From the NCBI GenBank assembly GCA_905221605.1, contig CAJNDS010001813.1:570934-625933 (forward strand): a DNA stretch of 55,000 bases, read 5' to 3'. The stretch is from Symbiodinium natans (taxonomy: Eukaryota > Sar > Dinophyceae > Suessiales > Symbiodiniaceae). The notes below the pieces were generated by a model. That model made no database searches. It saw only the letters and a program-made list of their open reading frames with translations, and was not told the origin of the DNA. This document shows positions 42,633-54,328 of this stretch, piece after piece. The position numbers and the translations under genes are program-made. Every line of letters begins with the position of its first letter. Positions within the stretch are counted from its first letter, which is position 1.

Positions 42633-42722
42633 AAGGAACTGGGCGGAGCTGGTGGCCGACATCGCCGAGAGCATGTCTTTGGCGAAGCTGGGACCTGCGG
42701 GCCACGCAGGCCAAGAGGAGGG
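42633..42722 (-). CDS. Probable LFxxLG-family exon
   Basis: Encodes GPSFAKDMLSAMSATSSAQF on the minus strand. The + strand is also open (NWAELVADIAESMSLAKLG), so the strand is chosen by context and by the F...ML..M spacing. Confidence 0.42.
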
Positions 42723-43009
42723 TTCTAGGGTTTGAGGTTTGGGGTTTAGGGTTTAGGGTTCAGGGCTAGGGTTCAGGGTTTAGGGTTTAGGGCTTAGGGT
42801 TCTAGGGCTCTAGGCTTGCAGGGTTCTAGGGCTCCAGGGTTCTAGGGCTTCGTAAGGTTCTTCAAGCTTATAGTAGGGCTTTCTTGGGTTTAGAAGGTTT
42901 CTCGGGTTCCAGAGCTAGTGTTCTAGGGTTGTAAGGGAGCAGGCTTCAGGGGTATAGGTTGTAAAAGTTATCTGAAGCATGTAGGGCTTGGGGTGCAGGG
43001 TATAGGGCG

Positions 43010-43066
43010 AGGGTCGGAGATCTTCGTGATGAGCCGCGTACCAAGCTCAAGTCTTATTCACAGGAA
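43010..43066 (-). CDS. Possible LFxxLG-family exon
   Basis: Encodes LELGTRLITKISDP. L-LG-x-x-L spacing only, so the assignment is weak. Confidence 0.3.
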
Positions 43067-43467
43067 GGGTTTGGGGTTTAGGGCTCAGGGTTTAGGGTTT
43101 AGGGTTTAGGGTTTAGGGCTTCGGGTTCAGGATCTCTAGGGCTCAGGCACACAGGTCTGCCGCAACATCTTGGAGGAGCTTGTCTTCTTCTATGCCGTTT
43201 AGGTTTTAGGGTTTAGGCTTTAGGGATTAGGGTGAGCCGCGCCCCCACACCCGCTTCTCAAGCTGCAAGAGTGCACCCCAAGGCCATGGAACACACAAGA
43301 CAGACTAAACCCTCCCGAGAAGCTCGAACCCCAGAGAACAGAAAGATCGCAAAGGGTTTAGGGTGTAGGGTTTAGGGTGTAGGGTTTAGGGTTTAGGGTG
43401 TAGGGTGTAGGGTTTAGGGTTTAGGGTTTAGGGTTTAAGAGTTTAGGGAGCCAACCCCTAAACCCTA

Positions 43468-43531
43468 AGTAGCCCCCGACGCGAGCCCCGCAAAGCCGCC
43501 TATGTGTTCGAAGAAGATCTCCAGGAAGTCC
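43468..43531 (-). CDS. LFxxLG-repeat exon
   Basis: Encodes DFLEIFFEHIGGFAGLASGA after acceptor AACGCGAG. IFF.HIGGFAG fits the repeat. Confidence 0.55.
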
Positions 43532-43715
43532 TCGCGTTAAGGTAAACCCCAAACCCAAAACCCTAAGCCCTGAACCTTTAACCCTAAACCCTGAACCCTA
43601 AACTCGCCTTCTTGCTTTATCTCTACGGGTGCTTAAGCGTGTGGGGCTGCATGGCACAAGTGGGCGAAAGCCAAGGTTCCCCAGCAAACCCCAAACTCCG
43701 GTAATTTACTTCTAA

Positions 43716-43830
43716 ACTATGAGAATTTGCTTAAGAACCTCCCAAACAGGAAAATATTCCCCATATTACCCTTATAAGGAAGATCATCTTCTTATATTTC
43801 TTGGGGGGGGGATCTGAAACACATAGTAGC
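43716..43830. mobile_element. Inverted-repeat element, family A
   Basis: Left AACTATGAGAATTTGCTTAA, right ending ACATAGTAG. Interior CCATATTACCCTTATAAGGA is shared with the 33707 and 44927 copies. Confidence 0.65.
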
Positions 43831-44059
43831 AATGCGGCTTCGAAAACAGGAACATACCTTAAAACCATGTCAGGATCCTTTGTAGAAATTCACCCTAAAC
43901 CCTAACCCCTAAACCCTAAACCCTAAACCCTAAACCCTAAACCGTATAAGTACCTTAGTTTGCGGGGTCTTGGGGCTCTTTGAGTCTGCGCGCCCGAAAC
44001 CCAAAAACCTTTGAGGGCGCGAGATCGCCGTGCAAAAACTCCTGGGATGGTACGATACC

Positions 44060-44770
44060 CTACAGTGTATGGGGTTTAGGGTTTAGGGTTTAGGGTTTGG
44101 GGTTTAGGGTTTAGGGTATTTAGGGTTTAGTAATATACCCTACAGCTTTAAGGGCCCATGAAACTACCCTCAGATGTATAGGCCACGGTCTCCAGGTCAA
44201 GGGCACCTTTCACCTGTGTTTTAGGGCTTAACTGCACCATTGTTGGGGTACTACAAAAATGATCATGTGTGTTCCTTATTGGGTTTAAGCACTCATAAAA
44301 ATGTAAGGTGATTTTCAGCACAAGTAAAAACGGAGAAGCCGCGAGCAGTCGTTGCGGAGAAGGTTCAGGGTCTTGGGGGCTTACATTAGGGTGTAAGGTT
44401 TCAATTTCTAGGGCTTAAGGTTCATGCCTTTCCTTTCGGTCGGCATCGTTCAGCTTCTTGCCCACCGTTGCCATGCTTGACAAACAAAAACCTTCTTCTT
44501 TTTTTTGAGGAGGAAAGATTCTTATGCCAAATGATAAACCATTGCCAACTTGAACTCGAATGTGGCCGCTGTTGGTCAAGCTTTCTGGTCCAACTTCCAT
44601 CCTCGACCTTGCTGCTTGCGGCCACGCAGAAACTTCTTGTGCTAGGTGATCTTCCAGTGGCTATTCTGGTCTTGTCTTCTCCGTTGAGGTACTTGATGTT
44701 TCGCCAGTTCGCGCATTTTTTCTGGCACTTTCTTACGGACTCACTCCCCCGAACTCTTCGAAATTAGCAT
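44060..44770. other. Telomeric block then unique stretch
   Basis: A TTTAGGG array at 44079-44130, then AT-richer unique sequence. Overlapping 60-99-codon frames at 44415-44767 are open on both strands with no recognisable domain. Confidence 0.3.
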
Positions 44771-44926
44771 ACCCCCCTAATCCCTAAACCCTCAACCTAA
44801 TCTCTGGACCCTCAACCCTAGCATAGCCCCCTTAACCCTAAACCCTCAACCTAATCTCTAAACCCTAAACCCTCAACCAAAAACCTCAAGAGCCTTAAGC
44901 CCAAACTCAGTGCCACCAAACCCTGA

Positions 44927-45051
44927 ACTACTATTTGCTTTAGAACCCCAAAAGATTTTTCTTAAAAAAACCCTATATTATCCTTATAAGGAATAATATT
45001 ATGTTATGTTTTTTTTTTTTTGGGGGGGGGGGTGCTTAAGCAACTAGTAGT
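44927..45051. mobile_element. Inverted-repeat element, family A
   Basis: Left ACTACTATTTGCTTTAGAAC, right GTGCTTAAGCAACTAGTAGT. Abuts the repeat exon at 45056-45141, consistent with an introner position. Confidence 0.75.
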
Positions 45052-45055
45052 GAAG

Positions 45056-45141
45056 ACGGAGTGTCCGTCTGCAGCTGGGAGAACAGCTGCGCCGCCCAGG
45101 CATCACCCAGCTCCACGAGCAACTCCTCGAAAGCGAGTCTG
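45056..45141 (-). CDS. LFxxLG-repeat exon
   Basis: Encodes AFEELLVELGDAWAAQLFSQ then LQTDT, two repeat units. The low-side border is the inverted-repeat element at 44927-45051. Confidence 0.7.
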
Positions 45142-45714
45142 GGCTTTGGGGTTTAGGTTCAGGGTGTAGGGTTTAGGGTGTAGGGTTTAGGGTTTGGGGT
45201 TTAGGGTTTAGGGTTTAGGGTTGTGGGTGGTTTAGGGCGCAATTCCCCAAGAGCTTTTGGATTGCCTAAGGTTTCTAGGTTGTCTTGAGTGGGTGCGTCA
45301 TGGCACTTGAGCTGAGATTCTGCTAAGGAACTTAGTTTCAGTTACCCTTCGAATACCCTGAGCAGTCTTGAAAACACATACCTGTTCCCTAAACCCCAAA
45401 CCCAATCCCTAAACCCTGAACCATAAACCTAAACCCTCGTGGGTGTCGGGATCAAGGTTGGGGGTTCAGCGACCCTTTCGGATTGGGTTTTAGGTTTTAG
45501 GGTTTAGGGTTTAGGATTTAGGGTTTAGGGTTTAGGGCTTAGGGTTTCGGGCTTAAGAGTTCAGGATTTATTGGGGTTTGAGGTTTAGGGCTTGAACTCT
45601 AAATAAACCCTAAACCCTAAACCCTAAACCCTAAACTGTAAACCCTAAACCCTAAACCCTAAACCCTAAACCCTAAACCCCTCGCAGGCTTCAGTGCATT
45701 CAACAACCTCTGAA

Positions 45715-45778
45715 TCCCGCGAAAAAGGACAAAGCGTCGGCGGCGAATTGGCTCCCCAGCTGTTGGAAGAGCCTTTGG
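45715..45778 (-). CDS. LFxxLG-repeat exon
   Basis: Encodes HQRLFQQLGSQFAADALSFF, a near-perfect LFxxLGxxFxxx unit. CCCTAAA array below, GGGTTTC/TTTAGGG array above. Confidence 0.62.
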
Positions 45779-46382
45779 TGGGTTTCGGGTTTCGGGTTTC
45801 GGGTTTAGGGTTTAGGGTTTAGGGTTTAGGGTTTAGGGTACAGGGTTTAGGGTTTAGGGTTTAGGGCTTAGGGTTTAGGGTTTAGGGTTGAGGGCTGAGG
45901 GTTGAGGGTTGAGGGGTTAGGGTTTCGCGTTTCGGGTTTAGGTTCCCAAAGATCCCAATACCCCTGAAATAAGGAATACCGCAAATCAAAAACGGGATCC
46001 CAATACGATTTAAGGCATATTCCTTACTGTTGAGTAAGTATTGGGCCCTTTAGGTTTTGGGTTTGGGGGTTTGAAAAAAGGGTTCAGGGATTTAGGGATT
46101 GAGAGTTTAGGGTGACACTAGTTTGGGGTTGCGAAGCTCCTAGTACGGGCAAAGCCTCATACGGCTTAAGTTCGAAGGTGTGGGGCACATGGTGTACCCG
46201 AGGACTACGGCTACCCTAAACCCTAAACCCTAAAACGCTGCGCCCTAAACCCTAAACCGTTTAAGGTTCAGAGTTTGCGGCTTAGGCGTTTACAGCGCGC
46301 TACACACACCCTAAACCCTAAACCCCCTAAACACTAAACCCTAAACCCTAAACCCTAAACACCTAAACCCCTAAACCCCAAA

Positions 46383-46445
46383 GTCCAGCGGCCCTGCGGC
46401 GCGCTCTGGGCCCAGCTCCACGAAGGTGGCCTGCACTGCGCGATT
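46383..46445 (-). CDS. Probable LFxxLG-family exon
   Basis: Encodes NRAVQATFVELGPERAAGPL. F.ELG....A.PL resembles a divergent unit. Confidence 0.4.
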
Positions 46446-46710
46446 CAGGGTTTAGGGTTTAGGGTTTAGGGTTTAGGGTGCGGGGTTTGGGGTTTAGGGT
46501 CTAGGGTTTAGGGCTAGGGTTGAGGTTTGGGGTGTCAATGGTTTAGGGTTTGGGGTTGGGGGCTACGGTTTAGGGTGTGCATCAGTGTATGCGCGCGGGG
46601 GGAGCGTCCCTTCTCGTCGCGCGCTCGGCTTCGAAGCCCCCACCTGAGCTCGGTCTCTGTTGGGGTTTAGGGTCCTACCTCCCCCCCCCCCCCCCAAAAA
46701 AAAAGCAGCA

Positions 46711-46805
46711 AAACCCTAAACCCTAAACCCTAAACCCTAAACCCTAAACCCTAAACCCTAAACCCTAAACCCTAAACCCTAAACCCTAAACCCTAAACCC
46801 TAAAC
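46711..46805. repeat. (CCCTAAA)13 array
   Basis: Perfect array. The matching (TTTAGGG)11 array lies at 46899-46975 across a GC-rich exon-like segment. Confidence 0.97.
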
Positions 46806-46831
46806 TCCCTAAACCCTGAACCCTTCTTGGG

Positions 46832-46885
46832 TCTGGCAGGACGCGCCAGGGTGGAGGCTCGTCCGAGAGGCTCGAGCACCCATGT
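46832..46885 (-). CDS. Possible small exon
   Basis: GC-rich segment encoding VLEPLGRASTLARPA between a (CCCTAAA)13 array and a (TTTAGGG)11 array. Position and PLG motif suggest an exon. No independent support. Confidence 0.27.
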
Positions 46886-47451
46886 ATACCATGTATATGG
46901 GTTTAGGGTTTAGGGTTTAGGGTTTAGGGTTTAGGGTTTAGGGTTTAGGGTTTAGGGTTTAGGGTTTAGGGTTTACAGCGGTTCTCTCGTCAGGGAACTA
47001 GGGTTTGGGGCTTTGGACGCTTCATCTTATTCCCCTTGATAACCTCTATATACACATGGTCCCTATGTAGCGGCGCTCTCGCCAGTTTAGGGAATTAGGG
47101 TTTGGGGCTTTGGGTTTCAGATTTCGGGCTTCCTACAGAGGTACAGGGGTTAGGGATCTCAGGGTTCAGGGTTGAGCGGGGGATTTTGCGGAATTCTTGA
47201 GTTCCGAGTCCCTAAACCTAAACCCTAAACCCTAAGCCCTACACCTTAAACCCTAAACCCTAAACCCTCAACCCTAAACCCTAAACAAGCCAAGGGCGGC
47301 TCTTTAAGTGGTTTCTCTTTAGACTTAAGGCCGCACTCCCTATCGCGCGCTCGCTTAGCTTAGTAGACCCCAGCCGAACTCGTCTCTTTTAGGGTTTAGG
47401 GTTCTGCCCCCTAAAACCCTAAACCCTAAACCCTAAACCCGAAACCCTAAA

Positions 47452-47560
47452 TCTGCTGAGCCTGCGCCACCTCGAGCCCAAGCTTGTGAAACAGCGCGGC
47501 GGAGCCTTGGGGGGAGGCATTCGAAGTGAAGCGCATGAACCCGGAGAAGGAAACCAACTT
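47452..47560 (-). CDS. LFxxLG-repeat exon
   Basis: Encodes FMRFTSNASPQGSAALFHKL then GLEVAQAQQI. ALFHKLGLEVAQAQ fits the repeat with V for the aromatic. Confidence 0.5.
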
Positions 47561-47654
47561 CAGATTTTGGGTAATATCCCTAAACCCTAAACCCTAAACC
47601 CTAAACCCTAAACCCTAAACCCTAAACCCTAAACCTAAACCCTGAACCCCCGAA

Positions 47655-47788
47655 AATTCTCTGAGGCAGCCCCAGCCGCCCCTGGCCCCAAGGGCACGCA
47701 GCGCCCCGGCCGACGCGATGCCTTCTCCCGCGGAGACTGCCGAGGCCGCGGTGTGGGCAAGGCAGGCCTCGATGGAGTTCGAGGGGAA
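47655..47788 (-). CDS. Probable alanine-rich exon
   Basis: Encodes NSIEACLAHTAASAVSAGEG then IASAGALRALGARGGWGCL. A long GC-rich open segment between CCCTAAA and TTTAGGG arrays. The + strand is also partly open. Confidence 0.4.
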
Positions 47789-48414
47789 TTTAGGGTTTAG
47801 GGTTTAGGTTTAGGGTTTAGGGTTTAGGGCTAGGGTTTAGGGCTTTGGGTTCGGGGATTTGAAGAGGGTGTTGGAGGGGTTTGGGACCCGAATGCTCCCT
47901 TTTCCAAAGCAGCTGAGGCAAACAGGAGAGGGGCCAGGGTTGATAGTTGAGGGGCCTGGGCCCGCAACGCCCTCTTTAGGAAACATTCCTATGTTTGGGG
48001 GGTTTAGGGTTTAGGGATAGTCCTACATTTGATGCTCATAACCCAAAATGTGAAACCTACATAAAAAGTTCCAAGGGCCTACCTAGGGGAGGTCTTGGGG
48101 CTTGAGGGGCGGGAGGGTGGCTGAGCTGACCTTAGTAGCCCAACAAGAGGCTTGGATGGGTTTAGGGTTTAGGGTTTAGGGTTGAGGGTTTAGGGTTTAG
48201 GGTTTAGGGTTGAGGGCTTCGAGCTTCGGGTTTCGGGTGAATGTTACATAGCTCAACACCTAGTATGGCTTCGGGTTTCGGGCTTAGGGCTTAAGGGGGG
48301 AAATAGCGACGAGTTCAGCATGCTGGGCGCCCCCCAGAGATCTCAACGCCCCCTCAAAGCCCTACTCTGCTCGATCCTGAACTCCCAGGCCCTACACTTG
48401 ATAGACCCCTCCCA

Positions 48415-48640
48415 GCAACCCCAAGACCCTTTACTTAAGGAAGATTCCTTAACAAGACAAGAGGGCTCCTCATATGGTTACTTAAGGAATATTCCTTAGA
48501 ATTGCAAGAGGGCTCCTTATTTTTAATGGTTCAAGGAAATGTTCCTTCCTTAAGGGGCTCTGGTTACTTAAGGAATATTACTTAAAATGCAAAAGGGCTC
48601 CCTTATTACTAATGGTATAAGGAAATGTTCCTTCCTTAAA
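48415..48640. repeat. Direct duplication of TTACTTAAGGAATATTCCTTA unit
   Basis: The order GGTTACTTAAGGAATATT ... CAAGAGGGCTCC ... AATGGT..AAGGAAATGTTCCTTCCTTAA occurs twice (about 48476-48560 and 48562-48640), with a partial earlier copy at 48430. The unit is itself partly palindromic. Confidence 0.7.
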
Positions 48641-49036
48641 AGGGGCTCTCTTGGCGTCTCTGGGCTTGCTCTCTTTGCTGTCCGAGGGCGGTGGTGCCCT
48701 GCTCGCATCCCTTGGCCAGCTCCGGGCAACAGCATCCCGACATCATGGCGCCCGCGCAGGCGCGGGGAGCGCCCAGGGAGGGCCCCCTCCCCCCCCCCCC
48801 CCAACAGAAATGAAGGCAAGCAAAGCCCTAAACTAGGGTGGAAGGGTAGATTTGGGGGGGGGGGGGGGGGGCCTATAAACATCAAGTTCTTGATGCCCTT
48901 ACAAGGACTACATATGGATCAGAGGTTGTCATACAATTAAGAGCTGCTCTCGAATCAACCCCTGCGAAGCCCCCTTACACCTTTTTGGTGGTTAGGGTGC
49001 AGCCTATAAACCCTCAAGCAGCCTAAACCCTGAAAC

Positions 49037-49106
49037 CCAAAACGCTCGAGAGAAGTTCGGCATTGAGATAGCGGCGGAACTCTGAGCTTGCAAGGTTGGG
49101 GAGATG
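49037..49106 (-). CDS. Possible exon
   Basis: Encodes HLPNLASSEFRRYLNAELLS. Resembles the family only loosely (F..YL.AELL). Confidence 0.35.
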
Positions 49107-49702
49107 TTTTAGGGCCGAGGGTTTAGGGCTCTTGTTTCTGAGGCTTTCGAGCTCAGTGGGTCTAGAGCTTTTAGGGGTCTCAAAGGGGAGAGGGGGGTGG
49201 TGGCTGAACCCCTGCAACCCTCACCCCAAACCAGGGTAAACTGCGGAGAGGGTTTAACGGAACCTGATCCCTAAGCCCTAAGCCCTAAGCCCTAAGCCCT
49301 AAGCCCTAAGCCCTAAACCCTAAACCTTAAACCCTAACCTTAAACCCTAACCCTAAACCCTATGTAAACCCTAAGCCCTAAACCCTGAAGCCGCGGGCTG
49401 GCGTATCACAAGGAAAAAAGGAGGAAGGGGAGGGGGGTGGGGGGTAAGGTATGAATATTGCTTCATGAAATACTGGAATAAGTTACTTCTTACGGCTATG
49501 ATTGCCAGCGAGTTGAGGGGGGGGGGGGGGCTTCCGAAAATGAGTTTAAGGTTTAGGGTTTAGGGTTGAGGGTTTAGCACTTTCCATCACTTCGTGAGGT
49601 GCGCGTTGCAGATGGAAACGAATTAGAGCTGAGCAGTTGCCCCGGGCAGCTTTGAAGCGCTGAAACCTTAGAACCCTAGAGGCCCTCAGCCCTAAACCCT
49701 AA

Positions 49703-49825
49703 ACCCTAAGCCCTAAGCCCTAAGCCCGAAGCCCTAAGCCCTAAGCCCTAAGCCCTAAGCCCTAAGCCCTAAGCCCTAAGCCCTAAGCCCTAAGCCCTAA
49801 GCCCTAAGCCCTAAGCCCTAAGCCA
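49703..49825. repeat. CCCTAAG tandem block
   Basis: About 17 copies of CCCTAAG, one CCCGAAG. Similar blocks at 49269-49318 and 53313-53370. Confidence 0.96.
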
Positions 49826-49947
49826 AAGCAGGATTGGGATGTTTCGGAAACAGGAAGCCTCTGTAGTCCCTTCCCCCCCCCCCCCCCCAAACCCGTTAAC
49901 ATTAGGGTTTAGGGTTTGAGGTTTAGGGCTAATATTAAACACCCATA

Positions 49948-50075
49948 CTTGGAGGTCCATGATACTTAGTAACTAAGTATAACTGTACTTATAACGATAC
50001 TAGGGCAATTAAGGGGCTTATAAGTGGGTTATAAGTACAGTTATAAGTTATAATTGGTTAATAAGTACCTCCAAG
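49948..50075. mobile_element. Inverted-repeat element, family B
   Basis: Begins CTTGGAGG and ends CCTCCAAG. Interior arms (ACTTAGTAACTAAGTATAAC / GTTATAAGTTATAATTGGTT) pair imperfectly. Flanks CATA and TATA could be an imperfect target duplication. Confidence 0.72.
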
Positions 50076-50351
50076 TATACTATGTACAGGGGATAGGGGG
50101 TATCGAAGATTAAAGGGGATAGGGGCAGGGTTAATGTTAGGGGGCGGGGATTCGTCAAGGGCCTGTGGAGCCTTCTGGGGGGCTTTCAGGGCTTTCGGTT
50201 GCGAGCCGGCTCTCGGCACCGTCCTAGAAGATAGAGGGTTAGGGTTTAGGGCTTAGGGCTTAGGGCTTAGGGTTTAGGGTTTAGGGTTTAGGGTTTAGGG
50301 TTTAGGGTTTAGGGTTTAGGGTTTAGGGTTTAGGGTTTAGGGTTTAGGGTC

Positions 50352-50415
50352 TGGGGAGCTCGGAGCGCCCTGAAAACTGCTCAGCCAGGAGGTGCACCCA
50401 TCCACTTGTGGAGAG
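50352..50415 (-). CDS. Possible exon
   Basis: Encodes SGWVHLLAEQFSGRSELP. Bordered by a (TTTAGGG)n array on the low side, which is the reverse of the usual arrangement. Confidence 0.3.
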
Positions 50416-50592
50416 AAGGTGCCCTCCCCGCCTACGATTTTCGTGAAACGAGAACCTAGCTTTCTACTTTGACCTACTGGCTCTTAGTAGGGGCTGAGGG
50501 TTTAGGGTTGAGGGTTTAGGGCCAGGGTTTAGGGTTTAGGGCTTAGGGCTTAGGGTTTAGGGCTCTTAGTATTGGAATACCCAAAACAACAG

Positions 50593-50681
50593 ACCCTAAA
50601 CCCTAAACCCTAAACCCTAAACCCTAAACCCTAAACCCTAAACCCTAAACCCTAAACCCTAAACCCTAAACCCTAAACCCG
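50593..50681. repeat. (CCCTAAA)12-13 array
   Basis: Perfect array on the low side of the exon-like segment 50690-50768; the TTTAGGG partner is at 50768-50840. Confidence 0.97.
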
Positions 50682-50689
50682 CCAAGGGG

Positions 50690-50768
50690 GGCTCTTTAAG
50701 TGGCGCGCGCGGCACTGGCCGTCGGCAGCTCAGGGAGCTTCAGCGGCCTGGTCTCCCGGAAGATGAGA
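50690..50768 (-). CDS. Possible exon
   Basis: Encodes IFRETRPLKLPELPTASAAR between a (CCCTAAA)13 array and a TTTAGGG array. Exon-like position only. Confidence 0.27.
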
Positions 50769-51701
50769 GGGTTTAGGGTTTAGGGTTTAGGGTTTAGGGT
50801 TTAGGGTTTAGGGTTTCGGGTTTAGGGTTTAGGGTGTAGGGTGTAGGGTGTAGGATGTACATAGGGATAAGGGGGAACATCCCCAGTTCTGGGGTTCAGG
50901 GTTTAGGGTTTAGGGTTTAGGGTCTAGGGTTTAGGGTTTAGGGCTAGTCCCCTCAACCCTGAACCCCCCCGATTTGGGATTGCAGGGTGTTCATCGTAAT
51001 GCTGTAGGGGGGATTCAGGGTCTTCTGCGGTTGACCCTACTTTGGGGTAGACCCTGGAAAAGAGTATGTACGTTTTAGGTAGAAGTAGCTATCATGGGAA
51101 CCCAGAACCAAAAAAAGTATACATATTAAAGTTCAGTACTCCAAAACGGAGTTGAGGGCTTGGAGTCTTCGGCTGTGGCGAGCTTCCAATGCTCATAGTC
51201 GACGGGGGGGGGGGGGGGGGGGGGTAGGGTTTGTGGTTCGGGGGGGAGCAGGTCAGTGTTCAGGTTCAGCGATGATGCTCCATAACTTAGATTCCCCAAA
51301 ACAACACTAATCCCTAAAGTCTATAAACCCTACACCCAAAACCAAAAAACAAATCCTACAAACCCTGTTGAACCCCATTCAGCCCCAAGCAACAAGAAGC
51401 CCTAAGCCCGAAACCCTAGACCCTACTATACCCTACACCCAAAACATCTTTAAACCCTATTAAACCCCAGTAAGCCCTAAGCCTTATTCAGGCCGGTGGC
51501 CTCATCTGTTACCCTAATACCTGAATATGGTGCCCAGATACCCTAAAACGAACCCCGAATACATGCCCCCCAATAAAGCAGAAACCCTACTTAAAGAGAC
51601 CACCAACCCATACAACCTAAGCCCTATAAAATCTAAACCCTGTAGGGTTTAGATGCTTATAAACCCTCAACCCTACACCCAAAACCCTAAACCCTAAACC
51701 C

Positions 51702-51779
51702 ACCCAAGCTGAGATCCTCGCCGGGGCTGCGAGGAGGGCCGGTTGGCTTGTTTGCCCTGGGGCTCGTGGAGCTTTCGGG
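51702..51779. other. Exon-like GC-rich segment, strand unclear
   Basis: Both strands are open (plus AEILAGAARRAGWLVCPG, minus RKLHEPQGKQANRPSSQP) between CCCTAAACCC and TTTAGGG. Likely an exon by position. Confidence 0.2.
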
Positions 51780-52261
51780 ATTTAGGGTTTATAACAAAGT
51801 CTTGAGGCTTCGGTTTTTTGCAGGCTTCAGGGTTTAGGGCTTTAGGGTTTGTAAAGTTTTGGGGCTTAGGTTTTTTGTAGGTTTCAGGGTTCAGGGCTCT
51901 AGGGTTTTAGGCTTTTGGGTTCTAGGGTGTTTAAGGTTTTAGGGTTCAGGGTTGAGAAGTCTGGGCGGAAAAGACCAAGGTTCATGCTTTCAACCCTGTA
52001 TGGAGAACTCTAAATTGTGATCCCCTATGAGCATCCAGTACCCTTGGCATACCCGGGCCCAAAAGAACTCAGCTTGCAATCTAGCAGTATGTAGCCCGAA
52101 GGTCTGAATTCACTGCTGGGCTAGCAAGGTTTCTCTGCTGTTGGAAAGTTGTGCCAGCGCTGGTTGGGGCCGCTTCTGTTGTTTCTCAAACCTAGACCCC
52201 TAAACGAATGTAGGGTTGGCCCTAAACCCTAAATTCTTGAACCCCACCTCCTCAGCTGCTG

Positions 52262-52330
52262 AGGGTTAATAGGGTTAATAGGGTTAATAGGGTTAATAGG
52301 GTTAATAGGGTTAATAGGGTTAATAGGGTT
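52262..52330. repeat. GGGTTAATA 9-bp tandem repeat
   Basis: About seven perfect copies running straight into GGGTTTAGGG. Confidence 0.97.
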
Positions 52331-53427
52331 TAGGGTTCAGGGTTCAGGGTTTAGGGTTTAGGGTTTAGGGTTTAGGGTTTAGAGCCCCACGACGGTCGTA
52401 TCTCAAGATATAAACATGACATGGTAAGCGCATATCTTTTGCGCGAGCGCCAGGTGTTGGTGCAGAACCGAAGCCCAAATCCTATACCCACACAAACCCT
52501 AAACCCTAAACCCTAAACCCTAAACCCTAAACCCTAAACCCTAATTCCAGAATCTCAAGCCTGTTTCGACCACCCGTTATGCCGAAAGCTTACACCATGA
52601 GCCCTCAAGCCTTAAGCACTACACTCTAGGGGTTCTACCTTGGACCCTTAAGGTTGTACCCTTGGGTTTCGGGGCCCCTTTTTAAGGATCCTTGAGGGAA
52701 TATGAGGGCCATATTAGGAGTATATTAGGGGGAACCTTTAGGGGTACAGAGTCTGAATCCCTTGATACACTCTAAACCCTAAACCCTAAACCCTAAGCCC
52801 TAAACCCTAAACCCTACACCCTACATCCTCCACCACCCAGCGACAGGGTCAGGGTGTAGGGCTTCGCAAGTTCTTGAATGAGGGTCAGGGCTTTTAGGGT
52901 TGTTTGGGTTTAGGGTTTAGGGCTAGGGCTTAGGGTTTAGGGTTCACTCTTCTTGTTGAGCTCAAGGAGTCACACTTTCGGGGCTCATGGTTTACAGTAA
53001 ACTCATGACAGTTGGAACATGGTTTCAGGATGACTAGAGCTGGGATTTGCTGATTGTATACCTTTTACACCCTAAACCCTAAACCCCAGGCCCTAGACCC
53101 TAGACCCTAAACCCAGCGGATACGGGAATAAGGTTGTTCCAACTTTTTTGGAGTTTACTGGAACGCCCGGGCCTTGGAGCTTCCAGGGCGGGTGGGTTTC
53201 GGTTCTTGAAGGTAGTTTGATAGGGTTTATAGCGATTATTGGGGGGGGGGGGGGGGGGGGGGTAAGAGTGGTTAACAGGGTTTATTAAGCATTTATAGGG
53301 CCTAAACCCCAAACCCTAAGCCCTAAGCCCTAAGCCCTAAGCCCTAAGCCCTAAGCCCTAAGCCCTAAACCCTAAACCCTAAACCCCCAAACCCCTAAAC
53401 CCTAAACCCCTAAACCCTAACCCCATA

Positions 53428-53520
53428 CTGGGCTGCCCCGCTTTGGGCGCCGGGCCTGACATGTGGCGCAGAGGGGCTACGCAGCCGAGCCCCACGCACC
53501 CCGGAACGGTTTGGGCGGCT
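53428..53520 (-). CDS. Possible exon
   Basis: Encodes QTVPGCVGLGCVAPLRHMSG then PAPKAGQP in the usual CCCTAAA / TTTAGG bracket. No family recognised. Confidence 0.3.
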
Positions 53521-53668
53521 TGGGGTTTAGGAGTTAGGGTTTAGGGAGTTTAGGGCTTGGGGGTTTAGGAGTTTAGAGATTGAGGAGAAAAGAGTTTGGG
53601 GGTTCAGGGTTCAGGGGTTTGGGAGGTTGGGAGTTTAGGAACCGGGTGCTTCAGGTTGGAGTAGTTGT

Positions 53669-53822
53669 ATCATGGGTTCCCCTACTACCCCACTCTATGC
53701 TACCCCCCCTAGGTTCCCCCCATAATTACGGCTATTCAAGGATAGTTAAGCCCTAATTAAGGTTGTTTAAGGGGGGAACCTAGGGGGGTAGAAAAGAGGG
53801 GGGTAGTAGGGGAACCCATGAT
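53669..53822. mobile_element. 154-bp near-palindromic element
   Basis: Begins ATCATGGGTTCCCCTACTAC and ends with its complement. A second matched segment (CTAGGTTCCCCCC / GGGGGGAACCTAG) lies further in. A foldback element with about 45-bp arms. Confidence 0.8.
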
Positions 53823-54252
53823 TATCGGTTTTGGGGTTTTGGGTGGCCGTAACCGGCTTTTGTTTTTTGTCTCAACCGTCACATTCTGCAGATGGCCTGG
53901 CCTGGTGGTTGGCAACTGCAGTTTCACTGTAGCCCCTCAGGTACAGAGCCCACATAACAGAAGTGGGATGCACTTACGAAACGCGCCGGCCTTGAGGGCC
54001 ACCGGCAACTGCGGAGAATGACACAAACACGCGCACCAAAAAACAAAATCCCCGACCTTCCAAGGCAGTTGCAACTGCTGCGTCTCGACCCTAAACCCTA
54101 AACCCGAAACCCAAAACCCTAAACCCTCAGGTTCGTGGCTCATGGGGAACCATATGGAGAACTTGAATTGGAGCTGCCAATCCGTTGGAGCTGCCAACCC
54201 TCCGAAGCACAGGCGCATGACGCACTGGGCATGTTGGGCCCCCACATTTGAC

Positions 54253-54328
54253 CTTTAGGCTTTAGGCTTTAGGCATTAGGCTTTAGGCTTTAGGCTTTAG
54301 GCTTTAGGCTTTAGGCTTTAGGCTTTAG
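54253..54328. repeat. TTTAGGC tandem repeat
   Basis: About ten copies of TTTAGGC, one diverged, ending in TTTAGGGTTTAG. Confidence 0.97.

Noticed and set aside
48568-48940. Overlapping frames of 60-117 codons on both strands
   Set aside because: They lie over C-run/G-run and duplicated sequence. No motif, and frames disagree.
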